Shown here: positions 34,770 to 42,250 of the stretch, piece by piece
How positions within the stretch are numbered: the first letter of the stretch is position 1
Layout of the letters: each line of letters starts with the position of its first letter
NCBI RefSeq assembly: GCF_900220965.1
Contig: NZ_OBQC01000010.1
Location: 1-64,000, forward strand
Reading direction: 5' to 3'
Length of the DNA: 64,000 bases
Source of the DNA: Ureibacillus acetophenoni
GTDB taxonomy: Bacteria; Bacillota; Bacilli; Bacillales_A; Planococcaceae
The notes under the pieces: model-generated
Databases searched by the model: none
Told to the model about the DNA's origin: nothing
The model's input: the letters and a program-made list of their open reading frames with translations, nothing else
Program-made: the position numbers and the translations under genes

Positions 34770-35184
34770 ATATATAAACTCCTTTATGTCTAATCTAAGA
34801 TGAGTTGAATATTTATGCAGTTTATTTTAATTTATATTCAAATAATATTCAATGATAATTTTGATATTTTTTTGATTGTTATAAAAAACCACTAAGAACG
34901 TTCATTAGCAACGTTCTAGATTACTAATAAGGTGTAGTTCTAAGTGATAAATAGTCTTCCAAACCATACATATAACCATTTTGGAATAACAATTATAACG
35001 AGAAAAGTATATGAAATAGTGTCAAATTTATGTCATAATCGCTTAGGTATAGTTCTTATGAAAACGTTTACAAATCATCGATGGAACTAACAAAATGAAT
35101 AGTAGATTGAGCAATAATTGAATTAAGGTTATAGGGGAAAACAGTATACATCTTAGATTATGCAACAAGATATGGAGGTTTTTT
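34770..35184. other. 415-base divergent intergenic region
   Basis: Lies between the YfcC operon (minus) and the GntP-type permease (plus). It contains the perfect cre site at 35058-35072 and the inverted repeat AGAACGTTCATTAGCAACGTTCT (34897-34919). No gene is supported. Confidence 0.65.
35058..35072. promoter_or_regulatory. cre (CcpA) site upstream of the GntP-type permease
   Basis: ATGAAAACGTTTACA matches the cre consensus WTGNAANCGNWNNCW at every defined position. It lies about 112 bases before ATG 35185, consistent with catabolite control. Confidence 0.72.
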
Positions 35185-36477
35185 ATGGTAGCACTTAGCG
35201 GTTTAGGAATTCTATTAGGGTTTATTTTCCTTATGATAGGTTCCTGGAAAAAGATAAATTTATTAATTGTCACATTAATTACTAGTGCAATTATTGCTGT
35301 TTTTAGTGGATTAGATATTGCTGAAACATGGACAGGTCCATATATGTCAGGATTCACTAGTTTTGCTAGTCAGTATTTATTATTGTTTGTAATTGGAGCA
35401 ATGTTTGGAAAAATTATGGAAGATAGTGGTGCTGGTTGGAGGTTAGCAAATGTTGTTGCAACGAAAGCCGGAGACAAATGGTCCATACCAGCATTAGTTG
35501 CCATAACAATGATCTTATTGTATGGCGGTGTAAGTATTTTCGTTATTGTGTTCTTTATCTTACCAATAGGTAAAAGTTTGTTCCAAAAACTACGTATACC
35601 TTGGTCTTATTTCCCAGGTATCGCCTTAATTGGTACAATCCCTCCTGTAGGTATGTTACCAGGCTCATTACAAGTACTAAATATTATCCCAACAACCTAT
35701 TTTGGTACAGACCTAATGGCAGGTGCAGGAGTAGGGATAGTGGCAACGATCGTATATCTCTTAGGTGCAGCATTATTTGTAAAGATTTTATTAAAAAATG
35801 CGGACCAACATTTTGATATTAAAGAATTCCAAAGTATTAGTGCAAATGATATTGACGAGGAAGCTTTAGCAAAAAAAGCACCTAATGCGATTCTATCTGT
35901 TATACCTATTTTAACAGCCTTACTATTAATAAATATATTCAAAATGGATATCGTGATGGGACTTCTAGTCGCTAGTATAGTTGGGCTACTGCTATTCTGG
36001 AAATCATTAAATAATATTAGCACTACAGTAAGTAAAGGAGTAGAAAATGGTATTTTACCGTTAATCTATGTTTCGGTAGTAGTTGGTGTAGCAAAAGTTG
36101 TTGAAACTGTTCCTTTCTTTGAAGTGATGAAGACTACGTTATTAGAATTACAAATAAACGGTATGTTGAAAATTATGTCAACTGTATCCGTCGTATCTGC
36201 AATGACAGGTTCTTCTTCGGGAAGTTTAACGATGATCACTAATTTATTTGGTTCGGAATTCTTATCTTGGGGATATGATCCTGAATTAATTCATAGATTG
36301 ATGGCTACAACTGCAATAGGCTTTGACTCAATGCCGTGGAACTCTGTAATTGTAGTTATGTTCACATTAAGCGGAGTTGCGTATGCAAAGGGCTATAAAC
36401 ACGCGTTTGTAACTTCTGTTTTATTACCAATAATAGCGGCCTTTTCAATCTTATTAGTTGCACCATTCTTTTATTAA
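35185..36477 (+). CDS. GntP family permease (organic acid/proton symporter)
   Basis: 430 residues, about 12 transmembrane helices, TGGAGG upstream. The pattern of the gluconate:H+ symporter family is visible: LGILLGFIFLMIGSWKKINL, LLFVIGAMFGKIMEDSGAGW, GIALIGTIPPVGMLPGSLQ and, near the C-terminus, AMTGSSSGSLTMITNLFG. Known members carry gluconate, fructuronate, serine or hydroxybutyrate. The cre site upstream fits a carbon-source role. A terminator separates it from deoD, so a shared nucleoside role is not implied. Confidence 0.83.
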   Translation: MVALSGLGILLGFIFLMIGSWKKINLLIVTLITSAIIAVFSGLDIAETWTGPYMSGFTSFASQYLLLFVIGAMFGKIMEDSGAGWRLANVVATKAGDKWSIPALVAITMILLYGGVSIFVIVFFILPIGKSLFQKLRIPWSYFPGIALIGTIPPVGMLPGSLQVLNIIPTTYFGTDLMAGAGVGIVATIVYLLGAALFVKILLKNADQHFDIKEFQSISANDIDEEALAKKAPNAILSVIPILTALLLINIFKMDIVMGLLVASIVGLLLFWKSLNNISTTVSKGVENGILPLIYVSVVVGVAKVVETVPFFEVMKTTLLELQINGMLKIMSTVSVVSAMTGSSSGSLTMITNLFGSEFLSWGYDPELIHRLMATTAIGFDSMPWNSVIVVMFTLSGVAYAKGYKHAFVTSVLLPIIAAFSILLVAPFFY

Positions 36478-36503
36478 TTAGATACTCTGACCTTAGGGCT
36501 TTT

Positions 36504-36541
36504 CAAGGTGTTGGAAATGAACTCCAACGCCTTGATTTTTT
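36504..36541 (+). terminator. Terminator after the GntP-type permease
   Basis: CAAGGTGTTGGA pairs with TCCAACGCCTTG (one mismatch), followed by TTTTTT. Confidence 0.88.
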
Positions 36542-36658
36542 ACATTAACAATACAAGAAAATAAATCGAATAAATGAATTCCCCTTAAAAATAGAAAAAA
36601 AACTCGATTACAAAAGGTACAGTTTGACAATAATTTAAGATATTAAGGAGAGAATCAG

Positions 36659-37378
36659 ATGAAAAACAATGAATTAAAAGAAACACCACATATTAAGCCA
36701 AATGGAGTAGAAATAGCAGAAACGATTCTATTGCCAGGCGATCCACTTCGTGCAAAGTTTATTGCTGAAAACTATTTAGAAAATCCAGTTCTTTTTAATG
36801 AAGTCAGAGGGATGCTGGGATACACAGGAGAATATAAAGGAAAGAAAGTTTCTGTTATGGGTACCGGTATGGGGACACCAAGCATGGCGATTTATTCGTG
36901 GGAACTCATTAATGTTTTTGGAGTTAAAAATTTAATTCGTATAGGTTCATGTGGAGCTATGCAAAAAGATATTAAGTTATATGACATTATTTTTGCAATG
37001 GGCGCAGCAACCAATTCAAATTTTGCCCATCAATTTGAACTTCCAGGTCAATTTCCAATTACCGCATCGTTTGAATTATTAGAGAAAGCTAAAAAAGTAG
37101 CGGATGAAAAAAATCACAAGGTGCATGTAGGAAATGTACTATGTAGTGATGTTTTCTACAATGCTGATGTAACTGCAACAGAAAAGTGGGCGAAAATGGG
37201 AATACTAGCAGAAGAAATGGAAACGACAAGTTTATATTTAAATGCTGCAAGTAGCGGAGCAAAAGCATTAACCATTCTAACAGTAAGTGACCATATGATT
37301 ACACATGAACAAACAACACAAGAGGAAAGACAGACTTCATTTACAAAGATGATCGATATAGCTTTAGAGTTAGTATAA
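36659..37378 (+). CDS. deoD: Purine-nucleoside phosphorylase, DeoD type
   Basis: 239 residues, hexameric-type PNP length. Motifs: LPGDPLRAKFIAENYL (phosphate-binding), VMGTGMGTPSMAIY, IRIGSCGAMQKDI, and EEMETTSLYLNA with catalytic SDHM near the C-terminus. It splits purine nucleosides with phosphate into base and ribose-1-phosphate in the cytoplasm. AAGGAGAG precedes ATG 36659. It stands alone here, without deoC or pdp. Confidence 0.96.
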   Translation: MKNNELKETPHIKPNGVEIAETILLPGDPLRAKFIAENYLENPVLFNEVRGMLGYTGEYKGKKVSVMGTGMGTPSMAIYSWELINVFGVKNLIRIGSCGAMQKDIKLYDIIFAMGAATNSNFAHQFELPGQFPITASFELLEKAKKVADEKNHKVHVGNVLCSDVFYNADVTATEKWAKMGILAEEMETTSLYLNAASSGAKALTILTVSDHMITHEQTTQEERQTSFTKMIDIALELV

Positions 37379-37473
37379 GTAGGGAGTCTAAAAGCAACAT
37401 TAACCCTTACTGTTTAGAAATTATACGCAAGGGCCAACCAAAACCGCCTTTTGACTGATAATCCAATATGCTT

Positions 37474-37519
37474 GATTATGCTTAATTAACCAACCAAGGT
37501 TTAATTAAGCATTTTTTTA
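37474..37519. repeat. Dispersed TTAATTAA hairpin repeat, copy 5
   Basis: ATTATGCTTAATTAACC and GGTTTAATTAAGCATTTTTTT form the stem after deoD; probably its terminator. Confidence 0.85.
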
Positions 37520-37557
37520 TTCCCCAAATCAACCCTAAATTGTGTGTAAATTGTGTG

Positions 37558-37604
37558 TGTACCTGGTACCGAAAAAATTCAGAATTGTTTCTGTACCTGG
37601 CACC
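37558..37604. repeat. GTACCTGGYACC repeat pair with AGAATTGTTT spacer
   Basis: TGTACCTGGTACC and TGTACCTGGCACC are direct copies around AATTCAGAATTGTTTC, and each unit is itself nearly palindromic. From memory, similar GGTGCCAGGCAC/AATTCTG elements are scattered in Bacillaceae genomes as short REP-like repeats. Confidence 0.6.
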
Positions 37605-37695
37605 ATAAAAATTTTTTCATCCACGATGTCTCTTTTTTTCCTTTTTCAAACTATTTAAATGTATGAAGACATTATTTCAAAAGGGAGAGATGAAG

Positions 37696-38103
37696 TTGGA
37701 ATACCAAGATGTATTTGTTGTTACTACCTATCGATTAGGGGAGATGTATCAGTGCCCTGCGGAAACGTTGATTTGGAATTTCCTCGAACACGAAGATGAA
37801 TTTGTTGAAGGAGTTCATTTTTATCAATTAACGGCTGAGGAACTTGAATTTTTAGAAGCACAGTTTCCGTATGAATTTGTTGAATGTAGTTCTCCGTATT
37901 TATGGACGTTCGAAGGAATGTACAAGCATGCAGAATTACTATCTGGGCTTGAAGCTTGGAAGGCGTATGTGAATTTAGTTTACTACCATTTTAGTGAATC
38001 AGAAGAACTGAAAGAGGCCGTCCACATACTTGAAAATGTAACGAAACAATTAGAGGCTCTTTATATTTACCGTATTTGTGAAAAGGAGTGGAATGCACAA
38101 TGA
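37696..38103 (+). CDS. ORF6N-type phage-like DNA-binding protein
   Basis: 135 residues if TTG 37696 is used (GGGAG 8 bases upstream); ATG 37690 is also in frame but too close to it. The N-terminus FVVTTYRLGEMYQCPAETLI, then WNFLEHEDEFVEGVHFYQL, resembles the ORF6N/KilA-type domain of phage antirepressors. The C-terminal part is helical and unrecognised. Its stop overlaps the next gene's start (ATGA), so it belongs to the replication module that follows. It could be a regulator of that module. Identification by eye only. Confidence 0.65.
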   Translation: MEYQDVFVVTTYRLGEMYQCPAETLIWNFLEHEDEFVEGVHFYQLTAEELEFLEAQFPYEFVECSSPYLWTFEGMYKHAELLSGLEAWKAYVNLVYYHFSESEELKEAVHILENVTKQLEALYIYRICEKEWNAQ

Positions 38104-39011
38104 AAGACAAACTACTAATCCCTGAAGCACCTTTACAAACGTTGCCTACACTTGTTTTGAAACTTGGTCTTAAAGAAGCACTAATTCTACAACAGCTCCA
38201 TTACCGTCTTTTGAGTTCACCATATGAAAGAGATGGTTATACATGGTACAAACATACGTACACCGACTGGCAGAAGCAGTTACCGTTCTATTCGGAACGA
38301 TCGATTAGTCGAGCGATTCTCAACTTAGAAAACGACAAAATTATCGTTTCAACCCAAGAATACAATCCATATAAACTCATAAAAACGAAATGGTATCGAA
38401 TCGATTACGAGAATCTTTACCGCGTACTTGGGGTTGAATATGACCCGAAAAGCCAAAAGATAATTAATTTTAACCCAAAAGAACTATTCCCGTATTACGC
38501 TGTTGATGTAGATGGCATTCACGATTCATTAAATGATTCTGCCAATAACCCGCAAATTGGCAGTACCACTAACACGGGAGAAACGTCGGGTACATGTCAA
38601 ACTTTGTTTACGCAGGATGACACAGATGGTGCATCTATAAAAGAAGAATTAAAAGAAGAATATAAAAAAGATATTGTCGTGAAGAATCACGACGTTGCGG
38701 CTGAAATCATTCAGTACTTAAACAAAAAAACAAATCGTAACTACCGATTGAATAGTCACTCAACCAGAAGGTTTATCAATGGCCGATTTAATGACGGTTA
38801 TAAGTTTGAGGACTTTATAAGTGTCATTGATTTCAAAGTAAAACAATGGTTACACGATCCAAAAATGAAAAGCTTCTTACGACCAAGCACATTATTTAAC
38901 CCTACAAACTTTGAAAACTACTTAGTTGAGTCACAACAAACTCCAATAAAGCGGAAAAGACGTGAAGTGAAACCAGTTGAATTGGATTTCACGTTAGGCG
39001 AGGAAGATTAA
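38100..39011 (+). CDS. Phage-type replisome organiser (conserved phage C-terminal domain)
   Basis: 303 residues from ATG 38100 (AAGGAG upstream). The N-terminal half (KLGLKEALILQQLHYRLL, WQKQLPFYSERSISRAIL) is a winged-helix domain like replication initiators. The C-terminal ~80 residues (EIIQYLNKKTNRNYR, then INGRFNDGYKFEDFISVID, KPSTLFNPTNFENYL-like) match the phage C-terminal domain seen in DnaD-like helicase-loading proteins. A central low-complexity Asp/Asn/Lys/Glu linker joins them. Directly followed by a DnaB-like helicase, the expected partner. Confidence 0.8.
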   Translation: MKDKLLIPEAPLQTLPTLVLKLGLKEALILQQLHYRLLSSPYERDGYTWYKHTYTDWQKQLPFYSERSISRAILNLENDKIIVSTQEYNPYKLIKTKWYRIDYENLYRVLGVEYDPKSQKIINFNPKELFPYYAVDVDGIHDSLNDSANNPQIGSTTNTGETSGTCQTLFTQDDTDGASIKEELKEEYKKDIVVKNHDVAAEIIQYLNKKTNRNYRLNSHSTRRFINGRFNDGYKFEDFISVIDFKVKQWLHDPKMKSFLRPSTLFNPTNFENYLVESQQTPIKRKRREVKPVELDFTLGEED

Positions 39012-39030
39012 ACGTTTGGAGGTAGAACAA

Positions 39031-40368
39031 ATGGCTAATCAACTAAACTACGAACTCATGGAAAGAAGCTTACTAGGAACAATGTTAGTTGAAAACTTCT
39101 TGATTCTAGATGCAGATTTAACACCAGATATGTTTCAATCACAGGTGCATCGCTCTATTTTCAGAGCGATGCAGCACTTGGCATACCAGGATAAACCGGT
39201 TGACTACATAACGATTTTGACAATGGTGGATCCAAAAGAGACAGGGGGAGCACCATATTTAGCAAATCTACAAAACTTCGCTGACTCAGAGAAATTCGAC
39301 TCCTATTACGAAATGTTCTTGGACGCTTGGCGGGAAAGGGAAAAACAGAAATTATTATTCCATGCTCAAAGCGGGAACTGGTCCATCGAAGATATACAAA
39401 AGGCATTGGACCAGCTCCAAACGAACACCACAAGAATAGACACAAGCATCACAAATGATTTAGTAGCCATGTACGAACTTCCAGAAAAGCCAATGGAACA
39501 AATCCCTGCAGTTCCAACGAAAATAAAACAGCTCGACCGCATGTTAGTCGGATTTAGAAACGGGGAACTTACCATCGTAGCAGGAAGGCCCTCCATGGGG
39601 AAAACAGATGTCATGAACTACTTTGCCTATACCGCGGGAATAGCAGGATTCCTCCCCATCGTATTCTCACTCGAAATGGACCGCACGATGCTCATCCATC
39701 GCCTCGTAGCAACGACAGGGAAAATGAACCGATTAAGAATGCGAGACCCCTACAAATACTTCTCAGAAAAACAAAAGGAAAACTGGGTACATACGCTCAC
39801 AGAAGTAGATAAAACAAAAATCCATATCGATGACCGTGCTGGACTAACTGTTAATCAAATACGTGCACAAGCAAGAAGCATTATCCGAACTAATCCAGAG
39901 CGAAAACCAATTATCTTTATAGATTACTTACAGATTATTTTTTCAAACGATACGCGCGGAGGAAATCAAACCTACATGATTGGCCAAATCAGCTCGGAAC
40001 TAAAAAGAATGGCAAAAGAATTTAACTGTCCAGTCGTTTGCCTCGCCCAACTCAACCGAGGCGTCGAATCCCGCCAAAACAAACGCCCACTCATGAGCGA
40101 CCTCCGGGATTCCGGCAATATAGAACAAGACGCAGATGTCGTTATCCTGTTGTATCGGGATTCTTATTACGCGGAATTGAAAGAGAATGCGAATGAAGAG
40201 TACGAGTATGAGAGTGAGGAAGCTGATACGCAAGCGTATGTGGATAAAAGGGGAAATGAACCACTGGAACTCATTGTCGCTAAGAATCGAAATGGTCCGA
40301 CAGGGAGTGTTATTGTGAATTATCGCAAAACTACTGGGCAGATCACGGATCGAGTTGTTGGGAAGTAG
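39031..40368 (+). CDS. DnaB-like replicative helicase (phage-type)
   Basis: 445 residues from ATG 39031 (TTTGGAGG upstream). N-terminal helical DnaB domain (ERSLLGTMLVENFLILDADL) and RecA-like C-terminal domain with Walker A VAGRPSMGKTD (near 185), Walker B PIIFIDYLQIIF, and RDSGNIEQDADVVILLYRDS. This is the family of hexameric 5'-3' helicases. The host dnaB is usually elsewhere (with rplI) and longer in its N-domain, so this copy most likely belongs to the phage-derived module, loaded by the preceding protein. Confidence 0.88.
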   Translation: MANQLNYELMERSLLGTMLVENFLILDADLTPDMFQSQVHRSIFRAMQHLAYQDKPVDYITILTMVDPKETGGAPYLANLQNFADSEKFDSYYEMFLDAWREREKQKLLFHAQSGNWSIEDIQKALDQLQTNTTRIDTSITNDLVAMYELPEKPMEQIPAVPTKIKQLDRMLVGFRNGELTIVAGRPSMGKTDVMNYFAYTAGIAGFLPIVFSLEMDRTMLIHRLVATTGKMNRLRMRDPYKYFSEKQKENWVHTLTEVDKTKIHIDDRAGLTVNQIRAQARSIIRTNPERKPIIFIDYLQIIFSNDTRGGNQTYMIGQISSELKRMAKEFNCPVVCLAQLNRGVESRQNKRPLMSDLRDSGNIEQDADVVILLYRDSYYAELKENANEEYEYESEEADTQAYVDKRGNEPLELIVAKNRNGPTGSVIVNYRKTTGQITDRVVGK

Positions 40369-40424
40369 GGGAGAGTCGCGAACCCTAGTGATTCTGGAGA
40401 AAAAAAGTTGAATAGGAGAGTAGC

Positions 40425-40886
40425 ATGAGCTTGCACGCAAATATAAAGGCGTTATATGAAGACGCCATTCTTTATGACGAGCCATATACAGCGCATCTCA
40501 TTTACTACCTTCAGAAAAAAGAGAAAATCAATTTACAAGATCCGGTCAGCAAACTCGATGAAATAATACTTACGGACGAAGAGGAACTAGAGTTTAAGAA
40601 TTTAAGAATAAAAGACGTGCTCAACATGCGGCCAGTGAAGATCTACGCCATTCAATGTAGCGAACGTTCTTATGCATTCTATCTAGCTGAAAATGCGCTG
40701 GATGCGAGGGAACTTCATTACAGGATTTATGGGCGGTGGGTGAATAAGGTGTACAGTTGTTATAATCAAATGATTGATGACTCACTGTATTTTCCTGAGA
40801 TGAAGCAGTATAAGAGTTTTCGGGAGTTGATAAAGGGGGCTAGGGAGTTTCCTTGCTTTGTGGGGGAGGTATATCGTAAAGGATAA
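40425..40886 (+). CDS. Hypothetical protein of the replication module
   Basis: 153 residues, acidic and basic mixed, no signal peptide or membrane helix. I do not recognise the family. AATAGGAG precedes ATG 40425 and the gene is 56 bases after the helicase gene, so it is probably the last gene of the module. The sequence YAIQCSERSYAFYLAENALD followed by ARELHYRIYGRW hints at a small alpha/beta fold. Confidence 0.7.
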   Translation: MSLHANIKALYEDAILYDEPYTAHLIYYLQKKEKINLQDPVSKLDEIILTDEEELEFKNLRIKDVLNMRPVKIYAIQCSERSYAFYLAENALDARELHYRIYGRWVNKVYSCYNQMIDDSLYFPEMKQYKSFRELIKGAREFPCFVGEVYRKG

Positions 40887-40902
40887 ACTATAGGAGCCAT
40901 TC

Positions 40903-40931
40903 TTGTTCAAACCATAAAATTCTTGTATAAT
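40903..40931 (+). promoter_or_regulatory. Promoter of the antitoxin RNA, copy 2
   Basis: TTGTTC-N17-TATAAT gives a consensus -10 and ideal spacing. The transcription start would be near 40938. The corresponding region of copy 1 (25339-25366) has TTGTTC-N16-TATAGT. Confidence 0.75.
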
Positions 40932-40937
40932 AAAGGA

Positions 40938-41079
40938 AAAAATAGCGTAATGTAAAAAAGACTACCTGATGTTCTAGCATCAAGTAGTCAACATAATAGT
41001 CGGTCCCGTCAAGGGGATTGGCCGAATAAGGTATAATAACCCATCCTAGGCTCTCAAACTCAAGGATGGGTTATTTTTT
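40938..41079 (+). ncRNA. Putative antitoxin RNA of type I toxin locus, copy 2
   Basis: About 140 bases from the TATAAT promoter to the terminator hairpin ATAACCCATCC/GGATGGGTTAT with T-run (41037-41080). It contains the hairpin GACTACCTGATG/CATCAAGTAGTC, conserved in copy 1. Its 3' end overlaps the 3' end of the toxin gene on the opposite strand, as in the BsrG/SR4 and TxpA/RatA pairs, so it probably represses the toxin by antisense pairing. Confidence 0.68.
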
Positions 41080-41080
41080 A
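41037..41080 (+). terminator. AACCCATC-type terminator of the antitoxin RNA
   Basis: ATAACCCATCC pairs with GGATGGGTTAT; the loop CTCTCAAACTC follows a short AGG and six T bases come after the stem. Confidence 0.85.
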
Positions 41081-41154
41081 TAGTTAAAAGACAGGATTAA
41101 TAGTACTAATGTGGTAAAAGCAATTGCTAGCATTAGTGCTTCAAATACTGTCAT
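41071..41154 (-). CDS. Small hydrophobic toxin, Hol_Tox-like (type I toxin), copy 2
   Basis: 27 residues beginning MTVFEALMLAIAFTTLVLL, one membrane helix and a short basic tail (FNYKK). The ribosome binding site is strong (GGGGGTGAGACC before ATG 41154). It belongs to the family of small holin-like toxins of Firmicutes with the MTVxEALM start. Expression would insert the peptide in the membrane and stop growth unless the antisense RNA is present. It is a paralogue of the copy at 25519-25602, and the full flanks are also duplicated. Confidence 0.8.
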   Translation of the reverse strand: MTVFEALMLAIAFTTLVLLILSFNYKK

Positions 41155-41372
41155 GGTCTCACCCCCATTCTAAATAGAGGAGTGAGCCAACCACCCTTGA
41201 GTTACCAAACTATTACAAATAAATTGTAGCACATACGTTCGTTTTTATGAATCCCAACTATATGATCAATTGTAAAATAGAGTAAAGCAACTATTTTCCA
41301 ATTTAGAAAGGGAGAATCGGCTCTTTTAAAGAATAGAAAATTATAGAAATCAATTAACAAGGAATGATCCCT

Positions 41373-41975
41373 TTGACAAATCAATCTACTAACAAAACAA
41401 TAAATTATTATAATCAGAACGCATCAGCATTTACTTCAGACACCGTTGCAGTAGACTTCGATGAAAAGCAAAATGTTCTCCTAAAATACCTTGAACCAGA
41501 TGTACATATTCTAGATTTCGGCTGTGGTTCAGGGCGCGATAGCAAAGCCTTTCTCCAAAAAGGCTATAAAGTGACTGCCATAGATGGATCCAGTGAATTG
41601 TGTAAGATTGCGAGTGAGTATATTGGTCAAGAAGTGCAATGTATGAAGTTTCATGAGCTAAATGAAGTGGAAGCCTTTGATGCAGTGTGGGCATGCGCAT
41701 CTATTCTACATGTTCCGTCGACCGATTTACCTCAAGTGATTGGAAATATAGAAAGGGCACTAAAGCCAGGCGGTTATTTCTATGTTTCCTTTAAACATGG
41801 GGACTTCGAGGGGGAACGAAACGGAAGATACTTTACGAATCAAACGGAACAGAGTTTAGAAGAGTTGTTGGAGCCTTTTACACAACTGGAATTGTTGGAA
41901 ACATCCGTCACACCTGATGTTAGAGTAGGGCGCGGAGATGAAATGTGGTTGAATGGGATTGTGAGAAAGAGATAG
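41373..41975 (+). CDS. SAM-dependent methyltransferase (class I, small molecule type)
   Basis: 200 residues from TTG 41373 (AAGGA 9 bases upstream); an ATG at 41364 would extend it by three residues but touches the binding site. SAM-binding motif I is ILDFGCGSGRDSKAF, followed by VTAIDGSSELCKIA (motif II acidic) and AVWACASILHVP (motif IV). The C-terminal GGYFYVSFKHGDFEGERNG is typical of UbiE/tellurite-resistance-like methyltransferases. Substrate unknown. It stands between the toxin module and the defence island. Confidence 0.88.
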   Translation: MTNQSTNKTINYYNQNASAFTSDTVAVDFDEKQNVLLKYLEPDVHILDFGCGSGRDSKAFLQKGYKVTAIDGSSELCKIASEYIGQEVQCMKFHELNEVEAFDAVWACASILHVPSTDLPQVIGNIERALKPGGYFYVSFKHGDFEGERNGRYFTNQTEQSLEELLEPFTQLELLETSVTPDVRVGRGDEMWLNGIVRKR

Positions 41976-41984
41976 GAATGGTTG

Positions 41985-42012
41985 AAGAACGCAGATTGAC
42001 TGCGTTCTCTTT
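41985..42012 (+). terminator. Terminator after the methyltransferase gene
   Basis: AGAACGCAG pairs with CTGCGTTCT, followed by CTTTG. Confidence 0.75.
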
Positions 42013-42106
42013 GCTACCAAGTTAAATTTACACCTAAATGTAAAAGTTATCCACTGAAAATCACCATTTAATCTTAAAAACTAAGTTCTTGATTACCGAA
42101 ATTTAG

Positions 42107-42170
42107 ATACGACATATTCAAAATTATGTGCAATTGCGCTTAATTCTGGATATGTCGTATGCCTTTTTCG
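42107..42170. other. Long hairpin with nested palindrome
   Basis: ATACGACATAT (42107-42117) pairs exactly with ATATGTCGTAT (42150-42160). The 32-base loop itself contains the imperfect palindrome AATTATGTGCAATTGCGCTTAATT. GCCTTTTTC follows, so it may terminate the methyltransferase transcript; the nested structure is unusual for a simple terminator. Confidence 0.55.
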
Positions 42171-42250
42171 CCAGTTGAGGGATTTCAAAATTTCAACAGT
42201 GGCTTAAGTTTTAAGAGTTTAACTTTATCATTATCCCTTTTTTTAAAAAC

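Larger units (their letters stand above)
37379..37695. other. 317-base intergenic region at the edge of the phage-like module
   Basis: Contains hairpin repeat copy 5 and then the GTACCTGGYACC repeat pair at 37558-37604. The remainder is AT-rich and holds the promoter region of the next gene. Confidence 0.65.

Noticed and set aside
35185..37378. GntP-type permease and deoD as a nucleoside-uptake operon
   Set aside because: A strong terminator (36504-36541) and a long gap separate them, and the permease family is not a nucleoside carrier family.
37696..41975. Calling the region a complete prophage or integrative element
   Set aside because: No integrase, repressor, terminase, capsid or att-like direct repeats can be supported.
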